A stretch of 64,000 bases of DNA from Alphaproteobacteria bacterium MarineAlpha11_Bin1. Its GTDB lineage: Bacteria > Pseudomonadota > Alphaproteobacteria > MPNO01 > UBA830. Position 1 is the first letter of the stretch, and each line of letters starts with the position of its first letter. The notes below the pieces were generated by a model, which was not told the origin of the DNA, made no database searches, and saw nothing but the letters and a program-made list of their open reading frames with translations. The stretch is taken from contig PTJZ01000002.1 of NCBI GenBank assembly GCA_002937455.1, positions 62,001 to 126,000 of the forward strand, read 5' to 3'. Position numbers and translations under genes: made by a program. Positions 20,703-32,346 of the stretch are shown here, piece after piece.

Positions 20703-21011
20703 CTAGCCCTTCATCAGGTTGATATCTTCAACCGCGATCGATCCCCGGTTCCGGAAATAGACAACGATCACCGCGAGACCGATTGCTGCCTCCGCCGCCG
20801 CAATGGCAAGTATCAAAAGTGCAAACACTTGGCCCGCTAGATCGTTCAGGTAGATTGAGAATGCGACCAGATTGATGTTCACGGCAAGGAGGATTAGTTC
20901 AACCGACATCAGAATGATGATTACGTTCTTCCTATTAAGGAAGATACCGAATACACCCAGAGTAAACAGGATTGCCGCAACAGTAAGGTAATGAGAAAGG
21001 CCGATTTCCAT
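20703..21011 (-). CDS. nuoK: NADH:quinone oxidoreductase subunit K
   Basis: Small three-helix membrane subunit of complex I (Mrp MnhC homologue). I start it at the ATG at 21011, giving a 102-residue protein [19 protein letters not shown] that matches the family exactly; an adjacent ATG at 21014 would add one methionine. Two conserved membrane glutamates are in [16 protein letters not shown] and [13 protein letters not shown]. The end [13 protein letters not shown] is the standard tail. It starts four bases after the nuoJ stop. Confidence 0.95.
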   Translation of the reverse strand: MEIGLSHYLTVAAILFTLGVFGIFLNRKNVIIILMSVELILLAVNINLVAFSIYLNDLAGQVFALLILAIAAAEAAIGLAVIVVYFRNRGSIAVEDINLMKG

Positions 21012-21015
21012 CATC

Positions 21016-21630
21016 TTAGACGCCACTCCCCGGTTCAACGTGGCGAATTTCCAACGATTCCTCCCGCGTCCGCGCTACTTGGTCGGATATTTTCTGCCTT
21101 TTCACCCCGTCTCGAGTACGCAGCGTAAGGACGATCGCCCCGATCATTGCGATTAGTAGGATCAGTCCAGAAGCCTGAAAAAGGTAAATGTAGTCGGTGT
21201 ACAGAACCTGCCCGATCGCGTGAGTGTTCGTAACCTCCGTCGCCGGCGGTGTTGGCGCCGCTGCGCGGCTGGCTGTATCAGGGGCAACGACCCAACTGCC
21301 AAGGATAAGAACCAGTTCGGCAAGTAGAACTAAACCAACGAGGGTACCGATTGGCAGGTACTGAAGAAAGCCTTGCCGCAACTCTACGAAATTAATGTCC
21401 AGCATCATTACGACGAAGAGGAACAGAACAGCGACGGCGCCTACATAAACGATTACCAGAATCATCGCGATAAATTCTGCTCCCATCAGCACAAAAAGGC
21501 CGGCGGCATTGAAGAAGGCAAGAATTAGAAATAGAACTGAATGTACCGGATTACGCGCCGAAATCACCATGACGGCTGCGGCGATTGCAATCACCGCAAA
21601 TGCGTAGAAGGAAATGGCTTCAAGAATCAT
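21016..21630 (-). CDS. nuoJ: NADH:quinone oxidoreductase subunit J
   Basis: Five-helix membrane subunit of complex I, 204 residues. The segment [20 protein letters not shown] (about residues 25-44) and the pi-bulge helix around [18 protein letters not shown] are diagnostic. The C-terminal 30 residues are charged and cytoplasmic. It lies nine bases after nuoI. Confidence 0.95.
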   Translation of the reverse strand: MILEAISFYAFAVIAIAAAVMVISARNPVHSVLFLILAFFNAAGLFVLMGAEFIAMILVIVYVGAVAVLFLFVVMMLDINFVELRQGFLQYLPIGTLVGLVLLAELVLILGSWVVAPDTASRAAAPTPPATEVTNTHAIGQVLYTDYIYLFQASGLILLIAMIGAIVLTLRTRDGVKRQKISDQVARTREESLEIRHVEPGSGV

Positions 21631-21639
21631 ACTACGTGC

Positions 21640-22128
21640 TTACCTGTAAGGCGCCTCTGCTGACAGACGCTGCGCAAGATGCCCTTCCCATCGTTCGCCG
21701 TTGTCGAGCAACTTCTCCTTATTATACATTAGTTCCTCGCGGGTTTCGGTCGCGAATTCAAAATTGGGTCCCTCAACTATGGCATCCACCGGGCAGGCTT
21801 CTTCGCAAAAACCGCAATAGATACATTTGGTCATATCAATGTCGTAACGCGTGGTCCGTCGGCTACCGTCGGCGCGGGGTTCCGCCTCAATCGTGATCGC
21901 CTGCGCCGGGCAGACCGCCTCACAAAGCTTGCACGCGATGCAACGCTCCTCACCGTTTGGGTAGCGACGAAGGGCATGTTCGCCCCGAAAACGCGGACTC
22001 AGCGGTCCCTTCTCGAAGGGATAGTTCACTGTAACTTTAGGCTTGAACATATATTTCAGCGTCAGTGCCATGCCAGACACAAGTTCTGTTAACAGCAAAG
22101 CTCGAGAGGAGTTTTTGAAAAAAGACAT
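21640..22128 (-). CDS. nuoI: NADH:quinone oxidoreductase subunit I
   Basis: Peripheral-arm subunit carrying two 4Fe-4S clusters (N6a, N6b) on the path to N2 and quinone. The 162-residue protein has two ferredoxin motifs, [16 protein letters not shown] and [16 protein letters not shown], and the alphaproteobacterial N-terminal amphipathic region ([20 protein letters not shown]). Fifteen bases separate it from nuoH. Confidence 0.96.
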   Translation of the reverse strand: MSFFKNSSRALLLTELVSGMALTLKYMFKPKVTVNYPFEKGPLSPRFRGEHALRRYPNGEERCIACKLCEAVCPAQAITIEAEPRADGSRRTTRYDIDMTKCIYCGFCEEACPVDAIVEGPNFEFATETREELMYNKEKLLDNGERWEGHLAQRLSAEAPYR

Positions 22129-22143
22129 ACGCGTTTCTCGTCC

Positions 22144-23175
22144 TTAACCACCGGCCGCCGGCAGCCAATCGAATGCAATCAGCGCACCGGCCGTGATAAC
22201 GACCCAAACTAGGGAAAACGGCAGGAATACCTTCCAGCCGAGCCGCATCAGCTGGTCGTATCGATACCGCGGGAAGGTTGCCCGTACCCAGAGGAATACA
22301 AACAAACACATCGCAATTTTAAGCGCAAACCAGATGATCCCTGGGATCCAAGTAAACGGCTCGATATCAAATGGTGGCAGCCAGCCGCCAAGGAATAACA
22401 CCGCTGTCATACCGCTCATCAATATCATGTTCGCGTATTCGCCAAGGAAGAAAAGTGCAAAAGTCATAGACGAATATTCAACATTGTAGCCGGAGACGAG
22501 TTCCGCTTCCGCCTCTGGCAGATCGAAAGGATGCCGGTTCGTCTCAGCGAGGGCGGAGATGAAAAAGATGATGAACATCGGGAACAATGGCAACCAGTAC
22601 CAAGTCCAGAATCCACCGCCTTGCTGAGCCATAACAACATCAGTCAAGTTCAGTGAACCGACGCACATGAGCACGGTAATAATTACAAAGCCGATGGCGA
22701 CTTCGTAAGAAACCATCTGCGCGGCAGAGCGAAGTGCACCGAGAAATGCATATTTTGAATTACTAGCCCAGCCGGCCATTATGATTCCGTAAACGCCCAG
22801 CGACGAAATCGCAAACAAATACAGGACCCCTACATTTATATCCGCCAACACCCAACCGGCATCAAACGGGATCACTGCCCAAGCAACAAGAGCGAGGATA
22901 AAAGTCAGCATCGGCGCAAGGATAAATACTACTTGGTTGGCCCCTGAAGGAATGACAGTCTCCTTGACCAAGAGCTTTAGCCCGTCAGCAACTGGCTGGA
23001 AGAGACCGAACGGGCCGACAACGTTCGGCCCCTTGCGTAACTGCATCGCTGCAATGACCTTACGTTCTGCAAGCGTCAGATAGGCAACGCCACCCATGAT
23101 GGGCAGAATAATCAGCAGTATCTGGCCGACAATTATCAAACCTGGCCAGAGATATCCGTCCCAGAAGCTAGCCAT
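22144..23175 (-). CDS. nuoH: NADH:quinone oxidoreductase subunit H
   Basis: Membrane subunit forming much of the quinone site, 343 residues with about eight to nine helices. Segments [39 protein letters not shown] and [18 protein letters not shown] are the conserved loops. The start overlaps the end of nuoG by eight bases. Confidence 0.96.
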   Translation of the reverse strand: MASFWDGYLWPGLIIVGQILLIILPIMGGVAYLTLAERKVIAAMQLRKGPNVVGPFGLFQPVADGLKLLVKETVIPSGANQVVFILAPMLTFILALVAWAVIPFDAGWVLADINVGVLYLFAISSLGVYGIIMAGWASNSKYAFLGALRSAAQMVSYEVAIGFVIITVLMCVGSLNLTDVVMAQQGGGFWTWYWLPLFPMFIIFFISALAETNRHPFDLPEAEAELVSGYNVEYSSMTFALFFLGEYANMILMSGMTAVLFLGGWLPPFDIEPFTWIPGIIWFALKIAMCLFVFLWVRATFPRYRYDQLMRLGWKVFLPFSLVWVVITAGALIAFDWLPAAGG

Positions 23176-25228
23176 CAGTTCCCGTTTTCTCTTCGTTTCG
23201 GATAAAGGTTTCCGTACAAGCAGCCATTGTCTTGGACGCTCGACTTATCGGATCGGTCATATAGAAGTTCTGCACAGGACTTTTAAAGGGGGAACTACTC
23301 ATGTCACCACTGGTCGAAACATGGCACCATTCAGACGGCGTCAATGTGTCAATTTTCCCAAGCGCCGGCGAAACTCCCACCATATGCGTACGCAAATCGC
23401 CAATATTGTTATAAGGCAGGGTTTTCCCGAGCGACTCCGAAAGAGCGCGCAGGATAGTCCAATCTTCGCGCGCATCTCCGGGCGGGAATGTCGCGCGCCT
23501 TCCGCGCTGCACCCGACCTTCGGTATTCGCGTAAGTTCCGTCCTTTTCTGTATAGGCCGCACCTGGCAAAATTACGTCTGCGGCGTGAGCGCCAGCATCT
23601 CCATGATGTCCCTGATAGATAACGAAAGCATCGATCAGTTTAGAAGTGTCAATTTCATCGGCACCAAGAAGATAGACCAATTCGATATCACCCGAAGCGG
23701 CACCTTCCAGAATACCCGCGACATCACGCCCGCCCTTTCCAGGTACCAACCCAAGGTCAAGACCCGCGACGCGTGACGCCGCAAGATGAAGGATATTAAA
23801 TCCGTTCCAGTCAGCCGACACCATCCCAGTATCGCTTGTGATTTGGAACACCTTGGCCAAGATTGCCGCCCCATCGGCACGGGCTAGCGCGCCCTGTCCA
23901 ACGATAATCATTGGACGTTCAGCGGATTTTAATGTTTCGCAAAATGGATGTGTCCCGTCGGCAATTTCCCGAAGCGTCTGTGGCCCGGCACCCAGATGTT
24001 CAGTGCGGTAGGTTAGATCGACATTCTCGCCGACAATTCCCACCCGAAAACCACCGACGCTAGCGCGTTTGCGCAATCGCGCATTGATGATTGGTGCCTC
24101 AAGTCGCGGGTTGGAACCAACAATAAGACAGGCGTCGGCATCTTCGATCCCGGCGATTGTTGTATTGAACAAATAGCCACTGCGGTTATCCGCTGAAAGC
24201 TTGGCTCCATCCTGGCGACAATCGATATTCGGAGATCCTAGCTCATCCATCAACCCTTTCAGCGCCACCATGGATTCAGCATCGCACATATCGCCGGCAA
24301 TAGCCGCAATTTTGCCTCCGTCAAGCCCGCTTATCTTCCTAACAACAAGGTCTAGAGCTTCTTGCCATGTCGCAGGCTGCAATTTGCCATCTTTCTTGAG
24401 GTAAGGCTTATCGAGACGTTGACGAGCCAACCCGTCACACGCATATCGGGTTTTATCCGAAATCCATTCCTCATTCACATCTTCGTTCAGCATTGGCAGA
24501 ATTCGCATGACTTCGCGCCCGCGGCTGTCTACCCGGATGTTGCTGCCAACGGCATCCATAACGTCGACTGATTCCGTCTTGGTAAGTTCCCACGGCCGCG
24601 CTTCAAAGGCATAAGGCTTGGACGTCAGCGCACCGACCGGGCACAAATCGATAATATTAGCCGATAACTCGGATGAAATTGCGGCCTCCACATAGGTGCC
24701 GACTTCCATGTTTTCGCCCCGGCCAGTTGCCCCCAGAACCTCCACTCCGGCAACCTCGGTCGAAAACCGAATACAACGCGTGCAGTGAATGCAGCGGGTC
24801 ATATGAGTTTCAATTAGCGGGCCTAAGTTCTTGTCTGCCACTGCACGTTTGTTCTCGGAAAAGCGCGAATGGTCGAAGCCATAAGCCATTGCCTGGTCTT
24901 GCAAATCGCACTCACCCCCCTGATCGCAGATCGGACAGTCCAGCGGATGATTAATCAGGAGGAATTCCATCACTCCATTACGCGCCTTTTTAACGGTCTC
25001 GGTGTTGGTGCGGATGACCATCCCTTCACCAACTGGCATAGAACAAGACGCGATGGGTTTCGGTGCCTTTTCCATCTCAACAAGACACATACGGCAATTT
25101 CCGGCGATCGAGAGGCGCTCATGGTAGCAGAATCGGGGAATTTCAACTCCGGCCTCCTCGCAGGCCTGAAGGACGGTGATGCCGTCCACTACTTCGATTT
25201 CGGTACCGTCGATTGTGAGTTTAGCCAT
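23168..25228 (-). CDS. nuoG: NADH:quinone oxidoreductase subunit G
   Basis: Large peripheral subunit with one 2Fe-2S and several 4Fe-4S clusters, 686 residues. The N-terminal 2Fe-2S domain has [19 protein letters not shown]. Next come a His-Cys3 cluster region, [17 protein letters not shown] and the [10 protein letters not shown] motif. The molybdopterin-oxidoreductase-like domain fills the rest and carries no molybdenum. It starts four bases after nuoF. Length is typical for the mitochondrial/alphaproteobacterial form. Confidence 0.96.
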   Translation of the reverse strand: MAKLTIDGTEIEVVDGITVLQACEEAGVEIPRFCYHERLSIAGNCRMCLVEMEKAPKPIASCSMPVGEGMVIRTNTETVKKARNGVMEFLLINHPLDCPICDQGGECDLQDQAMAYGFDHSRFSENKRAVADKNLGPLIETHMTRCIHCTRCIRFSTEVAGVEVLGATGRGENMEVGTYVEAAISSELSANIIDLCPVGALTSKPYAFEARPWELTKTESVDVMDAVGSNIRVDSRGREVMRILPMLNEDVNEEWISDKTRYACDGLARQRLDKPYLKKDGKLQPATWQEALDLVVRKISGLDGGKIAAIAGDMCDAESMVALKGLMDELGSPNIDCRQDGAKLSADNRSGYLFNTTIAGIEDADACLIVGSNPRLEAPIINARLRKRASVGGFRVGIVGENVDLTYRTEHLGAGPQTLREIADGTHPFCETLKSAERPMIIVGQGALARADGAAILAKVFQITSDTGMVSADWNGFNILHLAASRVAGLDLGLVPGKGGRDVAGILEGAASGDIELVYLLGADEIDTSKLIDAFVIYQGHHGDAGAHAADVILPGAAYTEKDGTYANTEGRVQRGRRATFPPGDAREDWTILRALSESLGKTLPYNNIGDLRTHMVGVSPALGKIDTLTPSEWCHVSTSGDMSSSPFKSPVQNFYMTDPISRASKTMAACTETFIRNEEKTGTDG

Positions 25229-25232
25229 GCCC

Positions 25233-26513
25233 TTACGCCGCCGTCTTCGATCGCCGCAACTTGATGCGGTCTTCGATTTCGTTTCGGAAATGACGGATTA
25301 CCCCTTGAACAGGCCAAGCCGCCGCGTCGCCCAGCGCACAAATCGTATGACCTTCGATTTCGTAGGAAACATCCAGCAGCATGTCGATTTCTTCGATATC
25401 GGCGTCACCAGTGACCAAGCGTTCCATCACACGCCACATCCAGCCGGTACCTTCGCGGCATGGGGTACATTGTCCACAGCTTTCGTGCTTATAGAATTTC
25501 GACAGCCGTGCGATCGCCGCGATAATGTCGGTTGATTGGTCCATAACAATGACAGCGGCCGTGCCAAGTCCAGATTTTACTTCGCGCAAAGAATCAAAAT
25601 CCATCAGAATGTCATCGCAAATACCCTTCGGAAGACACGGCACCGAGGATCCACCCGGGATAATCGCCTTCAAATTCTCCCACCCGCCGCGTACGCCACC
25701 TGCATGTTTTTCGATTAGCTCCTTAAGCGGGATACTCATCTCCTCTTCAACATTGCAAGGATTGTTGACGTGCCCAGAAATGCAGAACACCTTGGTGCCT
25801 GTATTATTCTCTCGACCGAAACCTGCGAACCAGGACGCCCCCCGCCGGCAAATCGTCGGCGACACAGCTATGGTCTCAACATTGTTGATCGTAGTCGGAC
25901 AGCCATACAGACCGGTATTCGCCGGAAACGGTGGCTTGATCCGCGGCTGACCCTTCTTGCCCTCCAAGCTTTCTAGAAGAGCTGTTTCTTCGCCGCAAAT
26001 ATAGGCCCCGGCGCCGCGATGAACATATATGTCGAAGTCATATCCAGAACCGCAGGCATCCTTACCAATCAAACCTGCTTCATATGCTTGGTCGACGGCC
26101 GCATCTAGAATGGCCGCCTCGTTATAGAATTCGCCGCGTACGTAGATATATGCCGCATTAGCGCCCATCGCGAAGCCGGCAACGAGACAACCTTCGACCA
26201 GCTTGTGCGGGTCGTGGCGCATGATGTCGCGATCCTTGCAGGTACCAGGTTCAGATTCGTCCGCGTTTACTACTAGGTAGTGTGGTTTGCCAGTCGGTTC
26301 CTTCGGCATAAACGACCATTTCAGGCCGGCTGGGAAGCCCGCACCGCCACGACCACGCAGACCGGAGGCTTTCATCTCGTCGACGATCCAGTCCCGGCCC
26401 TTGGCCAGGATATCCCTCGTGCCGTCCCAATCACCCCGTTTCTTGGCCGACTCGAGCCTCCAATCATGTAGACCATAGAGATTGGTGAATATTCGATCTT
26501 TATCGTTCAGCAT
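25233..26513 (-). CDS. nuoF: NADH:quinone oxidoreductase subunit F
   Basis: NADH-binding FMN subunit at the tip of complex I, 426 residues. The glycine-rich NADH/FMN loops are [18 protein letters not shown] and [19 protein letters not shown]. The N3 cluster motif is [11 protein letters not shown] with a fourth cysteine in the [15 protein letters not shown] segment. It starts four bases after nuoE and pairs with that subunit. Confidence 0.97.
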   Translation of the reverse strand: MLNDKDRIFTNLYGLHDWRLESAKKRGDWDGTRDILAKGRDWIVDEMKASGLRGRGGAGFPAGLKWSFMPKEPTGKPHYLVVNADESEPGTCKDRDIMRHDPHKLVEGCLVAGFAMGANAAYIYVRGEFYNEAAILDAAVDQAYEAGLIGKDACGSGYDFDIYVHRGAGAYICGEETALLESLEGKKGQPRIKPPFPANTGLYGCPTTINNVETIAVSPTICRRGASWFAGFGRENNTGTKVFCISGHVNNPCNVEEEMSIPLKELIEKHAGGVRGGWENLKAIIPGGSSVPCLPKGICDDILMDFDSLREVKSGLGTAAVIVMDQSTDIIAAIARLSKFYKHESCGQCTPCREGTGWMWRVMERLVTGDADIEEIDMLLDVSYEIEGHTICALGDAAAWPVQGVIRHFRNEIEDRIKLRRSKTAA

Positions 26514-26517
26514 GCCG

Positions 26518-27105
26518 CTAGTCCACTGCCCTGGTCAGGGTAGTTGGTCCGCTCGCTGGCGCCGACTTCTGTCGGTCGATCATGGTGCCCGCCGCGGGCT
26601 TTTCACCCCTGCGGAAAGCCTGGATCAATTTGCGTGCGTTTTCGGGATCAACATCTTCGTAATAGTCATCGTCGATCCATATAATCGGTGCATTGACGCA
26701 GGCCCCGAGGCATTCGAATTCACCCAATGAAAACACACCATCTTCGGACGTCTGTCCAATCTTACAGCCAAGTTCGTCCTCGCAGGCGGCGACAATATCA
26801 GTACTCCCCCGCAGCCAGCACGGCGTCGTTGTACAGACGCGTAACTCATGTTTTCCCCGGGGCGTATCGTGATACATCTCGTAGAAAGAGACCACCTCGT
26901 ATACTCGGATCGGCGCCATTTCGAGCATGTCTGCTATATGATCCATCGCCTCGCGTGGTAGCCATCCACCGCACTGACGCTGAGCGATATCTAACAAGGG
27001 CATGACAGCGCTGGCTTTCCGGTCATCTGGATATTTAGCTATATGCTTGGTCACCAGGACCGAGTTATCGGCGTCAAATGTAAATATCTCGGGTTTTCCG
27101 CTCAC
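26518..27105 (-). CDS. nuoE: NADH:quinone oxidoreductase subunit E
   Basis: Thioredoxin-fold subunit carrying the N1a 2Fe-2S cluster. The start is placed at GTG 27105, inside the nuoD stop (GTGA), because the product then begins [13 protein letters not shown] as in relatives; the open frame extends upstream into nuoD. This gives 195 residues. Cluster ligands are in [11 protein letters not shown] and [10 protein letters not shown]. The C-terminal 30 residues after about 160 form a short tail rich in Pro, Ala and Ser. Confidence 0.93.
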   Translation of the reverse strand: MSGKPEIFTFDADNSVLVTKHIAKYPDDRKASAVMPLLDIAQRQCGGWLPREAMDHIADMLEMAPIRVYEVVSFYEMYHDTPRGKHELRVCTTTPCWLRGSTDIVAACEDELGCKIGQTSEDGVFSLGEFECLGACVNAPIIWIDDDYYEDVDPENARKLIQAFRRGEKPAAGTMIDRQKSAPASGPTTLTRAVD

Positions 27106-28280
27106 CGGTCGATCTCCCCGAACACGATATCCATGGACCCGACGATCGCTACCATGTCTGCCAGCATGTGTCCCTTCGACAGGTAGTCTGTCGCTTGCAA
27201 GAAGGCAAAACCTGGAGCACGAATCTTGCAACGATACGGTTTATTCGTGCCGTCAGCTACCAGATAGACACCGAACTCCCCTTTTGGCGCTTCAACAGCC
27301 GTATAAGTTTCCCCGGCGGGGACGTGATAGCCCTCCGTATAAAGTTTGAAGTGATGGATCAGTGCTTCCATCGACTGCTTCATTTCGCCCCGGCGTGGCG
27401 GCGTGATCTTGTTATCCGTGGTCCGAACCGACCCACCGGGAATATCATCGACGCATTGCTCTATGATACGAAGGCTCTGTCTCATTTCTTCTACCCGAAC
27501 AAGATAGCGGTCAAAACAGTCCCCGTTTTTGCCAACCGGAATATCAAAATCCATTCTGCCATAAACGTCATAAGGTTGGGATTTACGCAGATCCCATGGT
27601 ACGCCACTGCCGCGAAGCATCGGGCCGGAGAAACCCCAATCGAGCGCCTCATCCTTTGTAACGACTCCAACGTCGACCGTCCTCTGCCGGAAAATTCGAT
27701 TTTCGGTAAGCAGCGATTCAATGTCGTCTATGACCGCCGGAAAGGTTTCGCAAAATTCGACAACGTCTTCGAGTAATCCCGAAGGCAAATCGCGATGGAC
27801 CCCGCCGGGCCGGAAATAGGCTGAATGAAACCGTGCACCCGATACGCGTTCATAGAATCCCAGAAGTTTTTCGCGCTCCTCAAAACCCCAAAGGAGCGGC
27901 GTCATGGCACCTACATCTAGTGCGAAAGCACTTACATTCAGAATATGATTTAGGATCCGAGTGATTTCGCTGAAGAGGACACGGATGTATTGGCCGCGCA
28001 AAGGCACCTCAATACCTGCGAGCTTCTCGACAGCTAACGCAAAAGTATGCTCTTGGCACATCGGCGAGACGTAGTCTAGCCGATCAAAATACGGAACCGC
28101 CTGCAGATAAGTTTTGTGCTCAATCAGTTTTTCAGTACCGCGATGTAGCAATCCTATATGGGGATCACAACGCTCGACGATTTCGCCGTCCATTTCTACC
28201 ACAAGTCGAAGTACACCATGCGCTGCTGGGTGCTGCGGACCGAAGTTCATCGTAAGGTTTTTAATTTCTGTCTCAACCAT
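27102..28280 (-). CDS. nuoD: NADH:quinone oxidoreductase subunit D
   Basis: The 49-kDa-type subunit next to cluster N2 and the quinone pocket, 392 residues. It starts with [20 protein letters not shown], containing the quinone-site loop, and ends [17 protein letters not shown], the family's invariant C-terminus. A single overlapping base joins it to nuoC, and it overlaps nuoE by four bases. Confidence 0.97.
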   Translation of the reverse strand: MVETEIKNLTMNFGPQHPAAHGVLRLVVEMDGEIVERCDPHIGLLHRGTEKLIEHKTYLQAVPYFDRLDYVSPMCQEHTFALAVEKLAGIEVPLRGQYIRVLFSEITRILNHILNVSAFALDVGAMTPLLWGFEEREKLLGFYERVSGARFHSAYFRPGGVHRDLPSGLLEDVVEFCETFPAVIDDIESLLTENRIFRQRTVDVGVVTKDEALDWGFSGPMLRGSGVPWDLRKSQPYDVYGRMDFDIPVGKNGDCFDRYLVRVEEMRQSLRIIEQCVDDIPGGSVRTTDNKITPPRRGEMKQSMEALIHHFKLYTEGYHVPAGETYTAVEAPKGEFGVYLVADGTNKPYRCKIRAPGFAFLQATDYLSKGHMLADMVAIVGSMDIVFGEIDR

Positions 28281-28903
28281 CAGTCCGTCTTCCCCGCTGC
28301 GTCTTGTTCCGCCTTTTCATCTCCGGGAAGAATGTATTCCGCTCCTTCCCATGGGCTCATGAAGTCGAAGCTACGAAAATCTTGTGTTAGTTTAACAGGT
28401 TCTCGGATGACACGTTTTTGTTCCTCGTCGTAGCGGACCTCGACGTAACCAGTTAGAGGAAAATCCTTCCGCAATGGATGCCCTTCGAAGCCATAGTCGG
28501 TAAGCAGTCGGCGAAGGTCTGGGTGATCGGTGAAAAAAACTCCAAACATGTCCCAAACTTCACGCTCAAACCAGCCAGCGGCGCTGAATAGTGATACTAC
28601 CGATGGCACGGGGGTTTTTTCGTCGGTCGAAAGCTTGATCCGGATGCGCTGGTTGTGGGAAAGGCTTAGAAAGTTGTAAACGATCTCGAATCGCTCTTCG
28701 CGCTCAGGATAGTCAGCCGCGGTGATATCAACGAGAACCTTAAAAAGACAATTAGAGTCATCGCGGATCAGCTTTAATAAACTAGCCAGACCATCAGTTG
28801 AGGTCTCCAGAATTAGTTCATTCAAGGCGATGTGCCAGGAAGCGACCCCTTTATCAACTTTGGCCGCGATGTACCCACCTAGATCGTTAAGCACTTCGTC
28901 CAT
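28280..28903 (-). CDS. nuoC: NADH:quinone oxidoreductase subunit C
   Basis: The 30-kDa-type subunit of the peripheral arm, 207 residues, separate from NuoD as in Alphaproteobacteria. The signature [20 protein letters not shown] is present, followed by [20 protein letters not shown]. The C-terminal 40 residues are charged. It begins 20 bases after nuoB. Confidence 0.96.
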   Translation of the reverse strand: MDEVLNDLGGYIAAKVDKGVASWHIALNELILETSTDGLASLLKLIRDDSNCLFKVLVDITAADYPEREERFEIVYNFLSLSHNQRIRIKLSTDEKTPVPSVVSLFSAAGWFEREVWDMFGVFFTDHPDLRRLLTDYGFEGHPLRKDFPLTGYVEVRYDEEQKRVIREPVKLTQDFRSFDFMSPWEGAEYILPGDEKAEQDAAGKTD

Positions 28904-28923
28904 TAGTCAGTCTGGTCCGCTGG

Positions 28924-29454
28924 TTATCGCACGATTGTACTGGTACGGCGGATTTTCTTCTGCAACTGAAGAATACCATACAGCAACGCTTCCGCCGTAG
29001 GCGGACAGCCCGGGACATAGACATCGACCGGAACGATGCGGTCGCAGCCACGCACCACCGAATAGGAGTAATGATAATAACCGCCGCCATTGGCGCAGCT
29101 ACCCATGGAGATTACCCATCGCGGCTCTGCCATTTGATCGTAAACCTTCCTAAGGGCCGGAGCCATTTTATTGGTTAACGTACCGGCGACAATCATGACA
29201 TCGGATTGTCTCGGACTAGGGCGAAATACAACACCAAAACGGTCAAGGTCATACCGGCTAGCCGCGGTATGCATCATTTCAACCGCACAACACGCCAACC
29301 CGAAGGTCATTGGCCAAAGCGAGCCGGACTGAGCCCAGGAAACCAGTTTGTCCATCTGGGCAACAACGAAACCCTTATCGCTCAATTCGTCGGTTACGTG
29401 ACTTAGGACTGAATCCTGCTGCGAACCGGGTTTAAGCGGTGCGTCTACTCCCAT
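28924..29454 (-). CDS. nuoB: NADH:quinone oxidoreductase subunit B
   Basis: Subunit carrying cluster N2, the direct electron donor to quinone; 176 residues. The ligands are the tandem cysteines of [12 protein letters not shown], the cysteine of [18 protein letters not shown] and that of [17 protein letters not shown]. It overlaps nuoA by ten bases. Confidence 0.97.
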   Translation of the reverse strand: MGVDAPLKPGSQQDSVLSHVTDELSDKGFVVAQMDKLVSWAQSGSLWPMTFGLACCAVEMMHTAASRYDLDRFGVVFRPSPRQSDVMIVAGTLTNKMAPALRKVYDQMAEPRWVISMGSCANGGGYYHYSYSVVRGCDRIVPVDVYVPGCPPTAEALLYGILQLQKKIRRTSTIVR

Positions 29455-29810
29455 TCAAGTGCGCCTTTCTTCCACTCATAGATAAAGCCTATCGTCAGAA
29501 CCCCGAGAAAGGCCATCATCGACCAAAACCCGAAAATACCGATTTCCGAGAGAGAGACAGCCCACGGGAATAGAAACGCGATTTCGAGATCGAAAATAAT
29601 GAATAGAATTGCCACCAAATAAAATCGGACATCGAACTGGCCGCGGGCGTTATCAAACGCGTCAAAGCCGCATTCGTAAGCCGAAATTTTTTCTGGATCG
29701 GGTCGTTGTTTAGCAATGATAAAAGACGTACCTAGCGCAGCAATCGCCATACCTGTCGCAATCCCAAGAAATATTAGGATCGGCAGATATTCACTTAACA
29801 TGTCTTGCAT
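29445..29810 (-). CDS. nuoA: NADH:quinone oxidoreductase subunit A
   Basis: Three-helix membrane subunit and first gene of the nuo operon. The start is placed at 29810, where AGGG lies nine bases before the ATG and the product ([15 protein letters not shown]) has the usual 121 residues; an in-frame ATG at 29831 lacks a better site. The conserved loop [20 protein letters not shown] lies between helices 1 and 2. The operon promoter must lie between here and the xdh terminator near 30015. Confidence 0.95.
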   Translation of the reverse strand: MQDMLSEYLPILIFLGIATGMAIAALGTSFIIAKQRPDPEKISAYECGFDAFDNARGQFDVRFYLVAILFIIFDLEIAFLFPWAVSLSEIGIFGFWSMMAFLGVLTIGFIYEWKKGALEWE

Positions 29811-29911
29811 TAGATAATCCCTGACTGGCACCCTGCCCCAAGGGTCCCGGAGAGAATTCGAACAAAGTTAGCTGGTTAGGTCAACCAGTGCATTTTATAT
29901 TGTCCAGTGAA

Positions 29912-29952
29912 CGCTCAGTTGAGCGCTTTATAAGGTTAAAATCTATAGATTT
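29912..29952. promoter_or_regulatory. Two palindromes upstream of nuoA
   Basis: CGCTCAGTTGAGCG at 29912-29925 is a 6-pair inverted repeat around GT. AAATCTATAGATTT at 29939-29952 is a perfect 14-base palindrome. Both lie 100-145 bases upstream of the nuoA start, where an operator for the complex I operon would be expected. The factor is unknown. Confidence 0.4.
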
Positions 29953-30014
29953 CAAAGCTTTTGGGGCGAATCAGGTTACTTTGCTACAGAACAACTTTTC
30001 GATAAAAAATACGT

Positions 30015-30053
30015 AAAAAAAAAGGGATCGGATTTTTTTAAACCGCTCCCTTT
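30015..30053 (-). terminator. Intrinsic terminator of the molybdenum hydroxylase operon
   Basis: On the minus strand an 11-pair stem with one mismatch (30043-30053 with 30021-30031, A/T-rich loop) is followed by a run of T residues, the complement of the A-run at 30015-30023. It lies about 22 bases past the stop codon of the large subunit. Confidence 0.8.
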
Positions 30054-30074
30054 AATTAGATACCGTAAGCTAGT

Positions 30075-32345
30075 TTAAGTATCACGGTTCTCGATTAACT
30101 CAAGGAGTTTTGGCGGTGACATTGGTAGCGACTGCGGCCGCACACCGATAGCGTCTCCTATTGCGTTACCTATAGCTGCCATCGTCGGAACCACCGGAAC
30201 CTCACCAACTCCTCGTAGACCGAATGGATGGCGGGGGTTTGGCACCTCCACGATAACGGTATCGATCATCGGCACGTCGGACGTTACCGGCATGCGATAA
30301 TCAAGGAAGCCTGCATTCTGAAGCCGCCCATCCTCTCCATAAACGTATTCCTCGTTCAGCGCCCAGCCTATTCCCTGTACGGCACCTCCCTGATACTGCC
30401 CTTCTACCTGTAGCGGGTGTATCGCCTTGCCAGCGTCTTCAACGACCGTGTATCGCGTGACATCACAGCGGCCGGTTTCCTCATCGACCTTAACATCGAC
30501 TATATGAGCACCAAATCCCGGTCCGGCACCGGTCACATTCATAGATGTGCTCGCGGTTACTGCACCGTGCGACATAGTCGTCTGCTTGGTAATATCAGCG
30601 ATAGACAAAGGTTCAAATTCTCCAACATTCGCACTGGCGGGCCGACATTCACCGTTTTCGAAGATAATGGCGTCCTCCGGTACATCCCATATTTCAGCCG
30701 CTCGCCGAACAAATTGATCGATGCACTGGCGGGCATTATCGACTACGGTCATACCCACTGAATATGTCGTCCGGCTACCCGCGGTAACGCGATTAAACCC
30801 AAGAGAATTGGTATCGGCCATGGTGATCCGAACCTTAGCCACATCAATCCCGAGTTCTTCCGCAGCCATCATAGCGATAGAAATACGCGATCCGGCAACA
30901 TCTGCCGTCCCGGTAATGATCGTCACCGACCCATCCGGGGCAATATTCATTGAAGTCGAGGTTTCGCCGCCGCGGTTAAACCAAAATCCGGTCGCGACAC
31001 CTCTTCCCTCACCCTTTTTGACTGGTGATTTGTAGTGATCGCATTCTTTTGCCGCTTCCAACGTCTCTACAAACCCGATGGGGCCCAGGGTCTCGCCATA
31101 AATAGTGGTATAGCCCTCGGTCACGGCATTCTTCAGCCGCATATCAATCGGATCCATGTTGATCTTCCGCGCAAGTTCGTCAATCACCCCCTCGACTCCA
31201 AATACAATCTGCGGCACGCAGGGTGCGCGGAACGAATTTACCTTGGGCCGATTCGAAACTACCTCGAAAGACTCGATGTAAACATTTTCGAGGTCGTATC
31301 TCGTAAACATCGCATTTGGCGCGTTGAAGTACATTGAACCGCTGAAAATGCCGGTCTGGAAAATCAATCTGCCCTGAGCGGCAGTAATCTTACCATCCTT
31401 GGTGACCCCCATCTTTATCTTGTAGCTGGTCCCAGATACCGGGCCAGTCCCCCGAAAAACTTCGCTTCGGCTGAGCACCATCTTGACCGGGCGAGATGCT
31501 TTCTTGGAAAGCTGAATCGCGATCGGCTCTGGATAGAAACCGGTCTTGCCACCAAACCCGCCGCCAAGCTCCGACTGTTGAACGTTGATCTTAGATGCAT
31601 CAACCTTGAGGATTGCTGACAAACGGTCCCGATATACGAATGGGGCTTGGGTACTGCACCACAATTCGACCTGTCCGTCTTCAGAATATTCGGCAACGCA
31701 ACCCTGCGGTTCAATGTACCCCTGATGCATTGGCTTGGAATCAAATTCCTTCTCAACTATCACGTCAGCCTCGGCAAAGCCTTTTTCGATATCCCCCATC
31801 TGACTGACCATACGCTCAGTCACGTTGGTGGGGTTATCATTCGGCTCGTCAAGCCCTTTGGTTCGGATGTGATCATGCAAAATTGGGGCACCTGCTTGCA
31901 TCGCATCAACGGGATCAATCACGTGCGGCAAGACCTCATAATCCACCTTGATTAGCTTTAATGCCCGCCGAGCGATGGCGTCACTAGTAGCAGCAATAGC
32001 AGCAACGGGATGACCATCAAATAATACTTTTTCTCGCGCCATTGCTGTCCGTGTCATATCTCCGGCAACTGAGCCCGGCTCAATCTCGGGAAAATCGTCA
32101 CGCGTAACGATAGCCTTCACACCCGGCAGCGCACTAGCTTCGCTAATATCGATAGACTTAATGGTCGCGTGTGCGTGGGGGCTCCGCAGCGTGCGGCCGT
32201 AAAGCATTCCTGGAAGAAAGAAATCGGCGCCGAACTTCGCCCGACCGGTAACCTTGTCAAGCCCGTCATGCTTGACCGGATTACCGCCGACGATCTTCAG
32301 ATCACGCTGGGGGTCATATTTCGAATCTTCGAGAATAGTCGCCAT
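30075..32345 (-). CDS. Molybdenum hydroxylase (xanthine dehydrogenase family), molybdopterin-binding subunit
   Basis: Catalytic subunit of a three-subunit molybdenum hydroxylase, which hydroxylates N-heterocycles, aldehydes or related compounds with water as oxygen source. The 756-residue protein starts with the a/b-hammerhead domain (GLDKVTGRAKFGADF, about residues 29-43). The cofactor loop is SELGGGFGGKTG and the catalytic glutamate is E715 in GLRGVGEVPVVP. The active-site loop reads VNSFRAPCVPQ, without the selenyl/cysteinyl loop of CO dehydrogenase, so it is not CoxL. A good ribosome site (GAGGAG) precedes the start, two bases after the 2Fe-2S subunit stop. The substrate is unknown. Confidence 0.9.
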   Translation of the reverse strand: MATILEDSKYDPQRDLKIVGGNPVKHDGLDKVTGRAKFGADFFLPGMLYGRTLRSPHAHATIKSIDISEASALPGVKAIVTRDDFPEIEPGSVAGDMTRTAMAREKVLFDGHPVAAIAATSDAIARRALKLIKVDYEVLPHVIDPVDAMQAGAPILHDHIRTKGLDEPNDNPTNVTERMVSQMGDIEKGFAEADVIVEKEFDSKPMHQGYIEPQGCVAEYSEDGQVELWCSTQAPFVYRDRLSAILKVDASKINVQQSELGGGFGGKTGFYPEPIAIQLSKKASRPVKMVLSRSEVFRGTGPVSGTSYKIKMGVTKDGKITAAQGRLIFQTGIFSGSMYFNAPNAMFTRYDLENVYIESFEVVSNRPKVNSFRAPCVPQIVFGVEGVIDELARKINMDPIDMRLKNAVTEGYTTIYGETLGPIGFVETLEAAKECDHYKSPVKKGEGRGVATGFWFNRGGETSTSMNIAPDGSVTIITGTADVAGSRISIAMMAAEELGIDVAKVRITMADTNSLGFNRVTAGSRTTYSVGMTVVDNARQCIDQFVRRAAEIWDVPEDAIIFENGECRPASANVGEFEPLSIADITKQTTMSHGAVTASTSMNVTGAGPGFGAHIVDVKVDEETGRCDVTRYTVVEDAGKAIHPLQVEGQYQGGAVQGIGWALNEEYVYGEDGRLQNAGFLDYRMPVTSDVPMIDTVIVEVPNPRHPFGLRGVGEVPVVPTMAAIGNAIGDAIGVRPQSLPMSPPKLLELIENRDT

Positions 32346-32346
32346 A

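Noticed and set aside
23096..23776. 226-codon plus-strand open frame
   Set aside because: Antisense to nuoG and the end of nuoH, both well supported; composition is not protein-like.
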